Positions 1-6,202 of a stretch of 13,596 bases of DNA are shown here, piece by piece. The translations under genes and the position numbers were made by a program. The notes under the pieces were generated by a model. The model had not been told where the DNA came from. It did not search any database and was given only the letters and a program-made list of their open reading frames with translations. Location of the stretch: contig NZ_QSCM01000023.1 of assembly GCF_003463065.1 (NCBI RefSeq), forward strand, positions 25,049-38,644. Direction: 5' to 3'. This DNA comes from Blautia sp. OF03-15BH (GTDB taxonomy: Bacteria > Bacillota > Clostridia > Lachnospirales > Lachnospiraceae). The stretch's first letter is position 1, and each line of letters begins with the position of its first letter.

Positions 1-5
1 ATCAT

Positions 6-21
6 AATATGATATCATATT
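6..21. repeat. Perfect 16-bp AT-rich palindrome
   Basis: The 8-base half-site AATATGAT is followed directly by its reverse complement ATCATATT. It lies about 60 bases before the acetyltransferase start, so it could be an operator or part of a regulatory region that continues left of the window. I see no convincing -35/-10 pair here. TATATT at 55-60 could be a -10 box, but nothing like a -35 box lies at the right distance. Role unknown. Confidence 0.4.
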
Positions 22-79
22 CTACACAAAAAAACGTGCCCGAAAAATCAATTTTATATTAATTTTGGAGGAAAAAAGT

Positions 80-565
80 ATGAAAATAATAAGAACTGCT
101 GTTATGTCCGATCTGGATGCGGTTGCTTCTGTTGAAGCGGAATGCTTTCCGCCTGCCGAAGCTGCCACAAAGGAGGAATTTGCGGAGCGTCTCCGGTATT
201 ACGGTGACTATTTCTGGCTGATGTTCGAGGATGAAAAGCTCATCGCCTTTGTCGATGGCTTTGTCACGGATGAAAAGGACCTGACCGATGAAATGTATGA
301 GAAAGCTTCCATGCACAACGAAAACGGTGCATGGCAGATGATCTTCGGTGTCAATACGCTCCCTGCCTACCGGAAACAGGGGTATGCCGGTGAACTGATC
401 CAGGAAGCAATCCGGACAGCAAAAAAACAGGGACGAAAAGGTCTTGTCCTGACCTGTAAAGATGCCCTGGTTCCCTACTACGCAAAATTTGGTTTTCAAA
501 ATGAAGGCGTCTCCGGCTCCGTCCACGGAAATGTGGTCTGGAACCAGATGCGGCTGGTATTCTGA
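80..565 (+). CDS. GNAT family N-acetyltransferase, AANAT-like
   Basis: This 161-aa cytosolic protein should transfer an acetyl group from acetyl-CoA to an amine. The acetyl-CoA binding motif A is visible at about residues 91-111 (VNTLPAYRKQGYAGELIQEA, of the Q/RxxGxG/A type). Motif B lies at about 123-142, where CKDALVPYYAKFGF closely resembles the arylalkylamine (serotonin) N-acetyltransferase signature. CFPPAEAA near residue 22 also fits bacterial AANAT-like proteins. Length is normal for a single GNAT domain. The start is ATG at 80, because GGAGG at 67-71 sits nine bases upstream; the TTG at 65 overlaps that site and is unlikely. The gene is monocistronic and converges on the MATE operon. 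I see no clear terminator of its own in 566-700. The substrate (arylalkylamine, polyamine or other) cannot be read from the sequence. Confidence 0.88.
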   Translation: MKIIRTAVMSDLDAVASVEAECFPPAEAATKEEFAERLRYYGDYFWLMFEDEKLIAFVDGFVTDEKDLTDEMYEKASMHNENGAWQMIFGVNTLPAYRKQGYAGELIQEAIRTAKKQGRKGLVLTCKDALVPYYAKFGFQNEGVSGSVHGNVVWNQMRLVF

Positions 566-700
566 TAACCGGTAAATTGTTGAACGCAGATAAGCATTCC
601 ATTGACACACTTTGCTCTTTTCTTGCACGACTTTGTTATTTTTGTTCATAAAAATCTTCACCTGGCAGTTTCAACAGATGGCGATCGTTCCTATAAACAG

Positions 701-740
701 AAAAACCGCCTGCGGGTCAGAAATTTCTTCCGCAGACGGT
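701..740 (-). terminator. Rho-independent terminator of the MarR-MATE operon
   Basis: An 11-bp stem with one wobble or mismatch (705-715 with 730-740) and a 14-nt loop is followed on the minus strand by five T residues (701-705). It lies ten bases past the MATE stop codon. The plus strand has no T tract after the stem, so it probably does not end the acetyltransferase transcript. Confidence 0.8.
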
Positions 741-750
741 AAAACACTCG

Positions 751-2097
751 TTATCCTTTTACTTTCTTTTCTTTTTTCTCCAGATACAGGAAAAACCCCA
801 GATTCAGAATGATTCCGACAAGCGTGGAAGCCGGAGCTGCCAGGCCGATCTTTGTCAGACTTGCGTCAGGCTGGATACTCATAAAGTAAGCCAGCGGCAG
901 ACGTACCAGAAGTGTCTGGATCAGTCCCTGTGTCATGACCCAGATGGTCCTGTTGGTTCCGTTGAAATAACCGATCATGCTGAAAAGAACTGCTGTCAAA
1001 ATGGTTTCCAAAGCAAAGCCTTTCAGATAATCATAACCCTTCTGGATCACTCCTGCATCTGTGGAGAAAAAGCCGGCCAGGAGATCCCCCTTGAACATAA
1101 CAAGTACAAAGACCAAACAGCCCACAGCCAATCCTACACCAATTCCTGTGAACATGGATTTTTTCGCACGTTTGTATTTACCTGCTCCCACGTTCTGCGA
1201 AACAAAGGAAGCCATGGACTGCATCAGTGCGCTGGGCACCAGCATGGCAAAGCTTACGATCTTGCAGGCAACTCCGTAACCGGAAGAAGCCTCCAGTCCC
1301 AGACGGTTGACGAAAGCACAAAGTGCCAGGAAAGAAAGCTGCGTCAGAAACTCCTGCAGTGCCAGCGGCAGGCCGATCTTGAGGAATTTCCGGCACTGGA
1401 GATTCAGGCGGAAATCTTTCCTGGTGATCACAAAAGGCATTTTCTTCCTGATCAGGAGCAGCACTGCAAACACAACGCTGAGTGCCTGCGCCAGAACAGT
1501 GGCAATGGCTGCTCCCGCCGCATCCAGATGAAATCCTGCCACCAGGATCAGGTCGCCGATGATGTTCACGATGCAGGCTACCAGAACAAAGAGCAGCGGA
1601 GACTGGCTGTCCCCCAGTCCCCGGAAGATAGCTGCCAACAGGTTATAGGCTACAATAAAAAAGATACCACCTCCACAGATACGGACATAGGCTGCTGTCA
1701 GATCGACAGCTTCCGTCGGAGCCTGCATCAGAATGGAGATCGGCCGTGCAAAACACACCATCAGGAAAAACAGTACTACAGAGATCATGGAAAAAACCAC
1801 CACGGCTCCGCCGATCACAGCTCCGATCTGTTCCTGCTTTTTCTCTCCCAGATAACGGGCGATCAGAACGGTGATGCCCATCGCAAACTGCACCACCACA
1901 AATGTCACCAGGTTCAGCACCTGGCTTCCGGTAGAAACCGCGGAAAGTCCGGAGGTGGAGCCAAATCTTCCCACCACCAGAAGGTCAACGGCTCCGTACG
2001 CCGCCTGCAGGATCAGTGCCCCGAGAACCGGCATCATGAAAGCCACCAGTTTTTTCAGGATACTTCCCTGCGTAAAATCTGCTTTGTCATTTGTCAT
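751..2097 (-). CDS. MATE family efflux transporter (MarR-linked)
   Basis: This 448-aa integral membrane protein has the twelve-helix pattern and two pseudo-repeats of the MATE family, exporting drugs or metabolites against Na+ or H+. Hydrophobic segments run throughout. The repeat-type motif QAAYGAVDLLVVGRFGS near residues 33-49 and IFRGLGDSQSP in the first half are typical of DinF/NorM-like clostridial MATE proteins. The start is ATG at 2097 with AGGAGG at 2103-2108; an upstream in-frame extension runs into the MarR gene and lacks its own site. It overlaps the MarR gene by 11 nt, so translation is probably coupled. The co-transcribed MarR regulator suggests the exporter is induced by a ligand of that regulator. 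Length is normal and nothing looks broken. The substrate is unknown. Confidence 0.92.
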   Translation of the reverse strand: MTNDKADFTQGSILKKLVAFMMPVLGALILQAAYGAVDLLVVGRFGSTSGLSAVSTGSQVLNLVTFVVVQFAMGITVLIARYLGEKKQEQIGAVIGGAVVVFSMISVVLFFLMVCFARPISILMQAPTEAVDLTAAYVRICGGGIFFIVAYNLLAAIFRGLGDSQSPLLFVLVACIVNIIGDLILVAGFHLDAAGAAIATVLAQALSVVFAVLLLIRKKMPFVITRKDFRLNLQCRKFLKIGLPLALQEFLTQLSFLALCAFVNRLGLEASSGYGVACKIVSFAMLVPSALMQSMASFVSQNVGAGKYKRAKKSMFTGIGVGLAVGCLVFVLVMFKGDLLAGFFSTDAGVIQKGYDYLKGFALETILTAVLFSMIGYFNGTNRTIWVMTQGLIQTLLVRLPLAYFMSIQPDASLTKIGLAAPASTLVGIILNLGFFLYLEKKEKKVKG

Positions 2098-2539
2098 AAT
2101 GATTCCTCCTCTCACACATGATCTCATAAAATTTTTCGATCGTCCGGATCATCTGATCCGCATCCTCTTCGGAGATCACAGAAAGATACGAAGACAGGTT
2201 GCTGAAATAAGTCTCATCATATTTATGAGAAAGGGCTTTCCCCTCTTCTGTGAGGGAAATATAAGTGATACGACCGTCCTCCGAAGCGGCAGATTTCTGA
2301 AGATATCCCTTTGCCACCATATCCTTCACTGTCCTGGTGACTCCGGGTCTCGGAAGTCCCAGTTTGTCACTGATATCGGATATTTTGACCTGAACACCCT
2401 TTTTCTCCAGTCCCTGGATCGTATCCAGATACTTGATGTAGGACGGCATCACACCTTCCGGCAGCGGCGGAAGCATTTCCCGGATCCGTTTAGCCTGATA
2501 ACAGGCATCAAACATCTGCTTGATCTTTTCGTTTGTCAT
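2087..2539 (-). CDS. MarR family transcriptional regulator
   Basis: This 150-aa cytosolic protein is a winged-helix repressor of the MarR type and should act as a homodimer. The DNA-binding core spans about residues 52-100: the helix-turn-helix VKISDISDKLGLPRPGVTRT is followed by VKDMVAKGYL and a wing with SEDGRITYISLT, including the conserved Asp-x-Arg (D88, R90). Flanking helices would form the dimer interface. The start at 2539 has GGAGG at 2551-2555. It is the first gene of a two-gene operon with the MATE exporter, which it overlaps by 11 nt. A consensus promoter and a 19-bp near-palindrome over the -10 box lie just upstream, which fits autorepression of regulator and exporter together. 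The effector is not known. Confidence 0.93.
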   Translation of the reverse strand: MTNEKIKQMFDACYQAKRIREMLPPLPEGVMPSYIKYLDTIQGLEKKGVQVKISDISDKLGLPRPGVTRTVKDMVAKGYLQKSAASEDGRITYISLTEEGKALSHKYDETYFSNLSSYLSVISEEDADQMIRTIEKFYEIMCERRNHYDK

Positions 2540-2573
2540 AAGCTTTTATTCCTCCACATATAGTTACCATAGT

Positions 2574-2592
2574 TAATTACCAATGATAATTA
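2574..2592. promoter_or_regulatory. Candidate MarR operator (19-bp near-palindrome)
   Basis: TAATTACCAATGATAATTA has eight of nine arm positions paired around a central base. It overlaps the -10 box of the minus-strand MarR promoter (2589-2594). Spacing, size and position match typical MarR operators. A further TAGTTA pair at 2561-2566 and 2570-2575 lies between it and the gene. Binding by this MarR protein is inferred from position only. Confidence 0.55.
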
Positions 2593-2616
2593 TATAGATA
2601 TTCCGCCATTTGTCAA
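2589..2616 (-). promoter_or_regulatory. Sigma-A promoter of the MarR-MATE operon
   Basis: A perfect TTGACA (2611-2616) and a perfect TATAAT (2589-2594) are separated by 16 bp on the minus strand. Transcription would start near 2582, giving a leader of about 40 nt. The preceding terminator's T tract ends only two bases before the -35 box. Confidence 0.85.
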
Positions 2617-2618
2617 GC

Positions 2619-2657
2619 AAAAAAGAAAACCAGCTGCCTGCAAGAGCAACTGGTTTT
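2619..2657 (-). terminator. Rho-independent terminator of the Fe-S/alarmone operon
   Basis: A 12-bp stem with one mismatch (2626-2637 with 2646-2657) and an 8-nt loop ends on the minus strand in TTTT, C, then six T (2619-2624). It should stop transcripts coming from the alarmone synthetase gene, after they have passed through the MITE-like element. Confidence 0.82.
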
Positions 2658-2678
2658 AAATGGTTCCATTTTTTATTT

Positions 2679-2822
2679 GTAACTGTTCAGAGCCAAGCAG
2701 ATTTTCATGCAAAAGTGTGAGTCATGCTTGCATGAATGAACACTTTTACAGGGAAATCTATTTGGCGGATACGCCACACCGACGAAATGCGTAGCATTTT
2801 GGAGGTGGTTCTGAACAGTTAC
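2679..2822. mobile_element. MITE-like non-coding element with terminal inverted repeats
   Basis: The ends are 16-bp inverted repeats matching at 15 positions (GTAACTGTTCAGAGCC at 2679-2694 and GGTTCTGAACAGTTAC at 2807-2822). The 8-bp sequence TTTTATTT abuts both ends (2671-2678 and 2823-2830), like a target-site duplication. The inside is highly structured. A left arm has nested stems 2699-2704/2754-2759, 2711-2718/2740-2747 and 2722-2727/2730-2735. Two right hairpins are 2763-2767/2772-2776 and 2785-2790/2794-2799. There is no ORF, so any transposase would act in trans. The right repeat copy covers the stop codon of the alarmone synthetase gene (2825-2827). An alternative reading is a REP-like or structured RNA element. 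The flanking repeat is T-rich, so it could arise by chance. Confidence 0.65.
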
Positions 2823-2824
2823 TT

Positions 2825-3556
2825 TTATTTTTTATCTCCGCTGTCGGCGATCATGTTCCGGATATCCTGCATCCGTTTGTCCAGAGCTGCACTCTGGCAA
2901 GAGCAGTCATAAAGCTCCTCCTGAATGAGCTTTTCCTGATCGGCCGGAATGTTCTTTTTATAACGGAGCTTATGCTCCAGGCTTGCCCAGAAATCCATGG
3001 CAATGGTCCGAAGCTGTACCTCCACATAGACAAATTTCTTCGTCTTCTGGAGGAAGATCGGCACCTGGACGATAAGATGAAGACTCCGGTATCCGCTGGG
3101 CTTTGGCTCCTTGATGTAATCTTTTTTCTCAACCAGAATGATGTCATCCTGTCTCAAAAAGCTTTCTGCGATCTCATAAATATCCTCCGGGAAGGAACAG
3201 ATCACCCGCACCCCTGCGATATCCCGGATATTTTCTTCGATAGACTCCAGTGACATTGGGAGGTCTTTTCTTCTGATCTTCTTCAGGATACTTTCATAAG
3301 ATTTTATCCGTGTTTTGATGCTCTCTATGGGGTTTCGGTCATATTCCAGAGAATATTCCTGGTTCAGGACACGGAATTTCGTCTCGATCTCCATACTGGC
3401 ACACTGATAATAGGACATCAGAAGATCCATGGGCTTTTTATTTTTCTGGATCATCTCAAAAAACTCATCCGACAGAAGCCTCTGTTTGACAAACTCATCT
3501 CTTTTTTCATCCAGCAGGATACGCCCCTGCTGCTTTAATTCTTCCAGATTTCTCAT
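2825..3556 (-). CDS. Small alarmone synthetase, (p)ppGpp synthetase (RelA/SpoT domain only)
   Basis: This 243-aa cytosolic protein should transfer pyrophosphate from ATP to GDP or GTP, making (p)ppGpp. It holds only the RelA/SpoT synthetase domain: RDIAGVRVIC at 111-120, DYIKEPKPSGYRSLHLIV at 146-163 (substrate-binding Lys/Arg and Tyr) and the catalytic-glutamate motif VEVQLRT at 178-184, followed by DFWASLEHKLRYK. There is no HD hydrolase, TGS or ACT domain, and the length fits the RelQ/YjbM class. The start at 3556 has AGGAAAGG ten bases upstream. It lies 36 nt after the SmsB-like gene with no terminator or clear promoter between, so it is probably the third gene of that operon. A MITE-like element abuts its stop codon, which is kept within the flanking repeat. 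Confidence 0.9.
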   Translation of the reverse strand: MRNLEELKQQGRILLDEKRDEFVKQRLLSDEFFEMIQKNKKPMDLLMSYYQCASMEIETKFRVLNQEYSLEYDRNPIESIKTRIKSYESILKKIRRKDLPMSLESIEENIRDIAGVRVICSFPEDIYEIAESFLRQDDIILVEKKDYIKEPKPSGYRSLHLIVQVPIFLQKTKKFVYVEVQLRTIAMDFWASLEHKLRYKKNIPADQEKLIQEELYDCSCQSAALDKRMQDIRNMIADSGDKK

Positions 3557-3592
3557 TCATACGATACCTTTCCTGTTTTTATCCGCCTTTTC

Positions 3593-4516
3593 TCAACTCA
3601 AGAAATTCTCGATGATCACGTTTTCCGCTTCTGCCTCTGTCATTCCGAGTGTTCGAAGTTTCAAAAGCTGCTCATCGTTAATCCTTCCGATCGCCGCCTC
3701 ATGGATGATCGCTGCATCCACATGCTTTGCCTGGATCTCCGGTATGGAGCTTACTTCTGCATGATCCATGATGATGGAATCACACTGGATATGGGCATGG
3801 CACTTGTTCTTTCCGACAGCTCTCGGATGGAACACCTGAGAGGAATGGCCTTTTCCGACCGATCTGGAAATGATCTGGGCAGCGGAACCGCTTCCGTTCA
3901 TGGTGACTTCTATGTTGGATTCTGCTTTCTGTTCGCCATCTGTCATCAGACGTTCCAGCACAAACAGTTTTGCATCGGCATCCATGGACACGTTGGTCTC
4001 GCGCACCGTGGAATCGACACCCTTGATCTGTACCGTATCCAGCGTGAATACAGAGTTCTCTCCCAGCTCAATATTGGTCACAGGGTTCAGGATTCTGCTG
4101 CCGGTGCCGTTTCCCTCACCGTAATGCTTCTCTTCATAACGCACATTGGCATTTTTTCCTACATGGAAGGTATGGATCCCGTCATGGCGGCTCTCATTAC
4201 AGCCACTGTTGTGGATCCCGCAGCCCGCGATGATCGTCACATCTGCTCCGTCTTCAATATAAAAATCATTGTATACCAGATCCGTCATTCCGGAAACACT
4301 CACCACAACAGGAATATAAACCTTCTCCGCAATGGTCGTTCCGTCAATAAAAATATCGATGCCCGGTTTGTCTTCTTTCTTCTTTATCTTGATATGTTCA
4401 CTGTCCCCGTGACAAAGAGAGATCCCGTTCTGACGGAGATTGAAAGCCCCGCTCTGTCCAAATCCCTCACTGATCTTGTCCAGTACCTCCTGTGTGATCG
4501 CATCCAGCTTTACCAT
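3593..4516 (-). CDS. smsB: SufB/SufD-like Fe-S cluster scaffold (SmsB type)
   Basis: This 307-aa cytosolic protein has the right-handed beta-helix core of SufB/SufD (about residues 85-265) and should hold a nascent iron-sulfur cluster together with the ATPase encoded just upstream. It is shorter than E. coli SufB (near 500 aa) and lacks most of the N-terminal region. By eye, QCDS at 244-247 aligns with the SufB Cys405 region and IHEAAIGRI at 271-279 with the His433-Glu434 region, while KCHAH at 238-242 adds another Cys/His. Cys99 and Cys106 (IIAGCGIHNSGC) are further candidate ligands. The start is ATG at 4516, with GGAGGG at 4525-4530; it overlaps the ATPase stop by one base (TGATG). The pair matches the two-gene SUF-like minimal system (SMS). 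No cysteine desulfurase is adjacent. Confidence 0.82.
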   Translation of the reverse strand: MVKLDAITQEVLDKISEGFGQSGAFNLRQNGISLCHGDSEHIKIKKKEDKPGIDIFIDGTTIAEKVYIPVVVSVSGMTDLVYNDFYIEDGADVTIIAGCGIHNSGCNESRHDGIHTFHVGKNANVRYEEKHYGEGNGTGSRILNPVTNIELGENSVFTLDTVQIKGVDSTVRETNVSMDADAKLFVLERLMTDGEQKAESNIEVTMNGSGSAAQIISRSVGKGHSSQVFHPRAVGKNKCHAHIQCDSIIMDHAEVSSIPEIQAKHVDAAIIHEAAIGRINDEQLLKLRTLGMTEAEAENVIIENFLS

Positions 4517-5253
4517 CAGTTTCTCCCTCCTTCCAGTCCGGTCATACATTTCTGGCATTTCTCCTGCTGAAACAGCGTCGGATAAACGTCGGCTTTCTTT
4601 CCGTACTGTCTGACTTCTCCATCCTCGATGACCATGATCTTGTCAGCCATATTGATGATCCGTTCCTGATGGGAGATCAGGATCAGACATTCCTTTTTTT
4701 CTCTGTGGATCTCTTCAAATCGGCGGATCAGCATGGAAAAGCTCCAGAGATCGATCCCTGCCTCAGGCTCATCAAAAATGCTGACCTTATGCGGCTTTGC
4801 AAGAACCGTAGCGATTTCCAGCCGCTTCATTTCACCACCAGAAAGCGTTCCGTCCAGCTGGCGGTTCAGATAATCATCTGAACAGAGACCGACAGCTGAA
4901 AGAAGCCGGCAGCTCTCGGCCTCGGAAAGTTCTCTTCCGGCTGCCAGAGACAGCATCCTTGTCACCGTCATCCCTTTGAAACGGGGTGGCTGCTGAAAAG
5001 CATAACCGATTCCTGCATTGGCCCGATGATCGATATCGTACGCAGTAATATTTTCTCCATCCAGATAGATCTCACCGCTATCTGCCTTCTCGATTCCTGC
5101 CAGAACCTTGGCCAGCGTTGATTTTCCACCACCATTAGGTCCCGTGATGACCAGCATTTCGCCATCCTCGACCTGAAAGCTGACATGATTGACCAGACAG
5201 CGTTTCTTCCCTTCTTCATTTACCTCAAAAGTCAGGTTTTCTACTTTTAACAT
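4516..5253 (-). CDS. smsC: SufC-like ABC ATPase (SmsC type)
   Basis: This 245-aa soluble ABC ATPase should drive iron-sulfur cluster assembly on its SufB/SufD-like partner rather than transport. Visible parts are Walker A GPNGGGKST (38-46), Q-loop YAFQQPPRFKG (84-94), signature LSGGE (137-141), Walker B VSIFDEPEAGIDL (157-169) and the H-loop His195. The FDEPEAGIDLWS segment and KGMTV after the Q-loop are SufC-like. The start is ATG at 5253, with AGAGGT about eight bases upstream; an upstream in-frame ATG at 5343 lies inside the -35 box and is rejected. A C-terminal CQKC (233-236) is an added Cys-x-x-Cys that I do not know from standard SufC. It is the first gene of the operon and is divergent from the DUF134-NifX gene. 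Confidence 0.85.
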   Translation of the reverse strand: MLKVENLTFEVNEEGKKRCLVNHVSFQVEDGEMLVITGPNGGGKSTLAKVLAGIEKADSGEIYLDGENITAYDIDHRANAGIGYAFQQPPRFKGMTVTRMLSLAAGRELSEAESCRLLSAVGLCSDDYLNRQLDGTLSGGEMKRLEIATVLAKPHKVSIFDEPEAGIDLWSFSMLIRRFEEIHREKKECLILISHQERIINMADKIMVIEDGEVRQYGKKADVYPTLFQQEKCQKCMTGLEGGRN

Positions 5254-5314
5254 ATGTTTTACCTCTTTGTATTTTAATATAGACTTACAGAGATGTCTCT
5301 TTTTCCTATAATGA

Positions 5315-5343
5315 AATTTACTCCTTTTCCAGAAATCTGTCAA
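5315..5343 (-). promoter_or_regulatory. Promoter of the smsCB-alarmone synthetase operon
   Basis: On the minus strand, TTGACA (5338-5343) and TAAATT (5315-5320) are 17 bp apart. The leader would be about 55 nt. It contains an AGAGA-TG-TCTCT inverted repeat (5289-5300) that may be an operator or a small hairpin. The -35 box lies only 17 bp from the -35 box of the divergent DUF134-NifX promoter. Confidence 0.6.
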
Positions 5344-5360
5344 CGGTACCTGTTTTCCTC

Positions 5361-5389
5361 TTGAAATTTTTATCCGTTCGCGTTATAAT
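5361..5389 (+). promoter_or_regulatory. Promoter of the DUF134-NifX operon
   Basis: TTGAAA (5361-5366) and a perfect TATAAT (5384-5389) are 17 bp apart. Transcription would begin near 5396, giving a short leader of about 25 nt with AGGAGG at 5408-5413 before the ATG at 5421. Confidence 0.85.
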
Positions 5390-5401
5390 CGGCATATGCC
5401 G
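5390..5401. promoter_or_regulatory. Perfect 12-bp palindrome over the transcription start
   Basis: CGGCATATGCCG is its own reverse complement and begins at the base after the -10 box. A repressor bound here would block initiation. The gene it controls encodes a helix-turn-helix domain, so autoregulation is the simplest idea, but that is inferred from position only. Confidence 0.5.
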
Positions 5402-5420
5402 GAAATAAGGAGGAAAATCT

Positions 5421-6185
5421 ATGTCAAGACCACAACGCTGCCGCAGGATCTGCTGCGCGCCCCAGTTTGATTCTTTTTCTCCGGAAAAAACACCGGAATC
5501 AGAAGCTGTCACCCTGACGCTGGATGAATATGAAGTCATCCGTCTGGTAGATCTTGAGAAAAAGGCACACAGCCAGTGTGCTGCACAGATGGATATTTCC
5601 CGTTCCACGGTCACGGAGATCTATGAAAGTGCCCGCGAAAAACTTGCCAGATGTATCGTTTACGGTCAGCGCCTCCTGATCAGTGGTGGGAATTACCGGG
5701 TCTGTGAAGGAAACGAGCAGGCCAGATGCGGACAATGCTGGCGGCAGGACACAGTGATAACAGTAAAAGAAAAAGGAGACAAAAACATTATGAAAATCGC
5801 AGTTACTTATGAAAACGGAGAAATTTTTCAGCATTTCGGACACACCGAACAGTTTAAGGTTTATGAAGTGGAAAACGGAACGATCACCAATGCAGAAGTG
5901 ATCGATACCAATGGCAGCGGTCATGGCGCTCTTGCCGGCTTTCTGGTTCAGCACGGAGTCGATACTCTGATCTGCGGCGGCATCGGTGGCGGCGCTCAGA
6001 ACGCACTTGCGCAGGCAGGCATCCGGCTTTACGGCGGCTGCAGCGGAAATGCGGATGACGCAGTTGCAGCTCTTCTTGCCGGCAGCCTGGGCTATAATCC
6101 GAATGTCCGCTGCAATCATCACGATCATGAGGGAAGCGGTCACACCTGTGGTGATCACGGCTGTGGAAGCCATTCCTGCCACTAA
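5421..6185 (+). CDS. DUF134 helix-turn-helix protein fused to NifB/NifX domain
   Basis: This 254-aa cytosolic protein has two domains. Residues 1-105 are DUF134, a putative DNA-binding domain: RPQRCRRICCAP at the start, a helix-turn-helix at about 50-75 (AHSQCAAQMDISRSTVTEIY) and Cys103-GQ-Cys106 at its end. Residues 124-227 are a NifX/NafY-like domain (dinitrogenase iron-molybdenum cofactor family: MKIAVTYENGEIFQHFGHTEQF, then CGGIGGGAQNAL). This family binds metal clusters and is common outside nitrogen fixers. The tail (230-254) carries four Cys and seven His, suggesting metal binding. The start has AGGAGG seven bases upstream. An in-frame ATG at 5790 with its own ribosome site may make the NifX part alone. 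It is divergent from the SmsC/SmsB genes, and I infer a role in sensing or regulating iron-sulfur or metal status. Confidence 0.85.
   Translation: MSRPQRCRRICCAPQFDSFSPEKTPESEAVTLTLDEYEVIRLVDLEKKAHSQCAAQMDISRSTVTEIYESAREKLARCIVYGQRLLISGGNYRVCEGNEQARCGQCWRQDTVITVKEKGDKNIMKIAVTYENGEIFQHFGHTEQFKVYEVENGTITNAEVIDTNGSGHGALAGFLVQHGVDTLICGGIGGGAQNALAQAGIRLYGGCSGNADDAVAALLAGSLGYNPNVRCNHHDHEGSGHTCGDHGCGSHSCH
5773..5792 (+). promoter_or_regulatory. Internal ribosome binding site and in-frame ATG within the fusion gene
   Basis: AAGGAG (5773-5778) lies eleven bases before ATG at 5790, exactly at the border between the linker and the NifX domain (Met124). Starting here would give a free 131-aa NifX-like protein with the Cys/His tail. 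It looks like the retained start of a formerly separate gene, or a true dual start. Confidence 0.6.
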
Positions 6186-6202
6186 GACCATAAGGAGCCT
6201 TT

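Noticed and set aside
602..645. TTGACA at 602-607 as a -35 box
   Set aside because: No -10 box at 16-18 bp and no gene downstream on that strand.
59..661. 200-codon minus-strand open frame across the acetyltransferase gene
   Set aside because: It is antisense to a clear GNAT gene, has no family signature and no good ribosome site.
4514..5253. SufC/SufB-like pair as an ordinary ABC importer
   Set aside because: There is no permease or binding-protein gene; the partner is a soluble SufB/SufD-type protein and the ATPase is SufC-like.
5499..6191. 230-codon minus-strand open frame opposite the DUF134-NifX gene
   Set aside because: The plus-strand frame has clear domains, a promoter and a ribosome site; the antisense product matches nothing.
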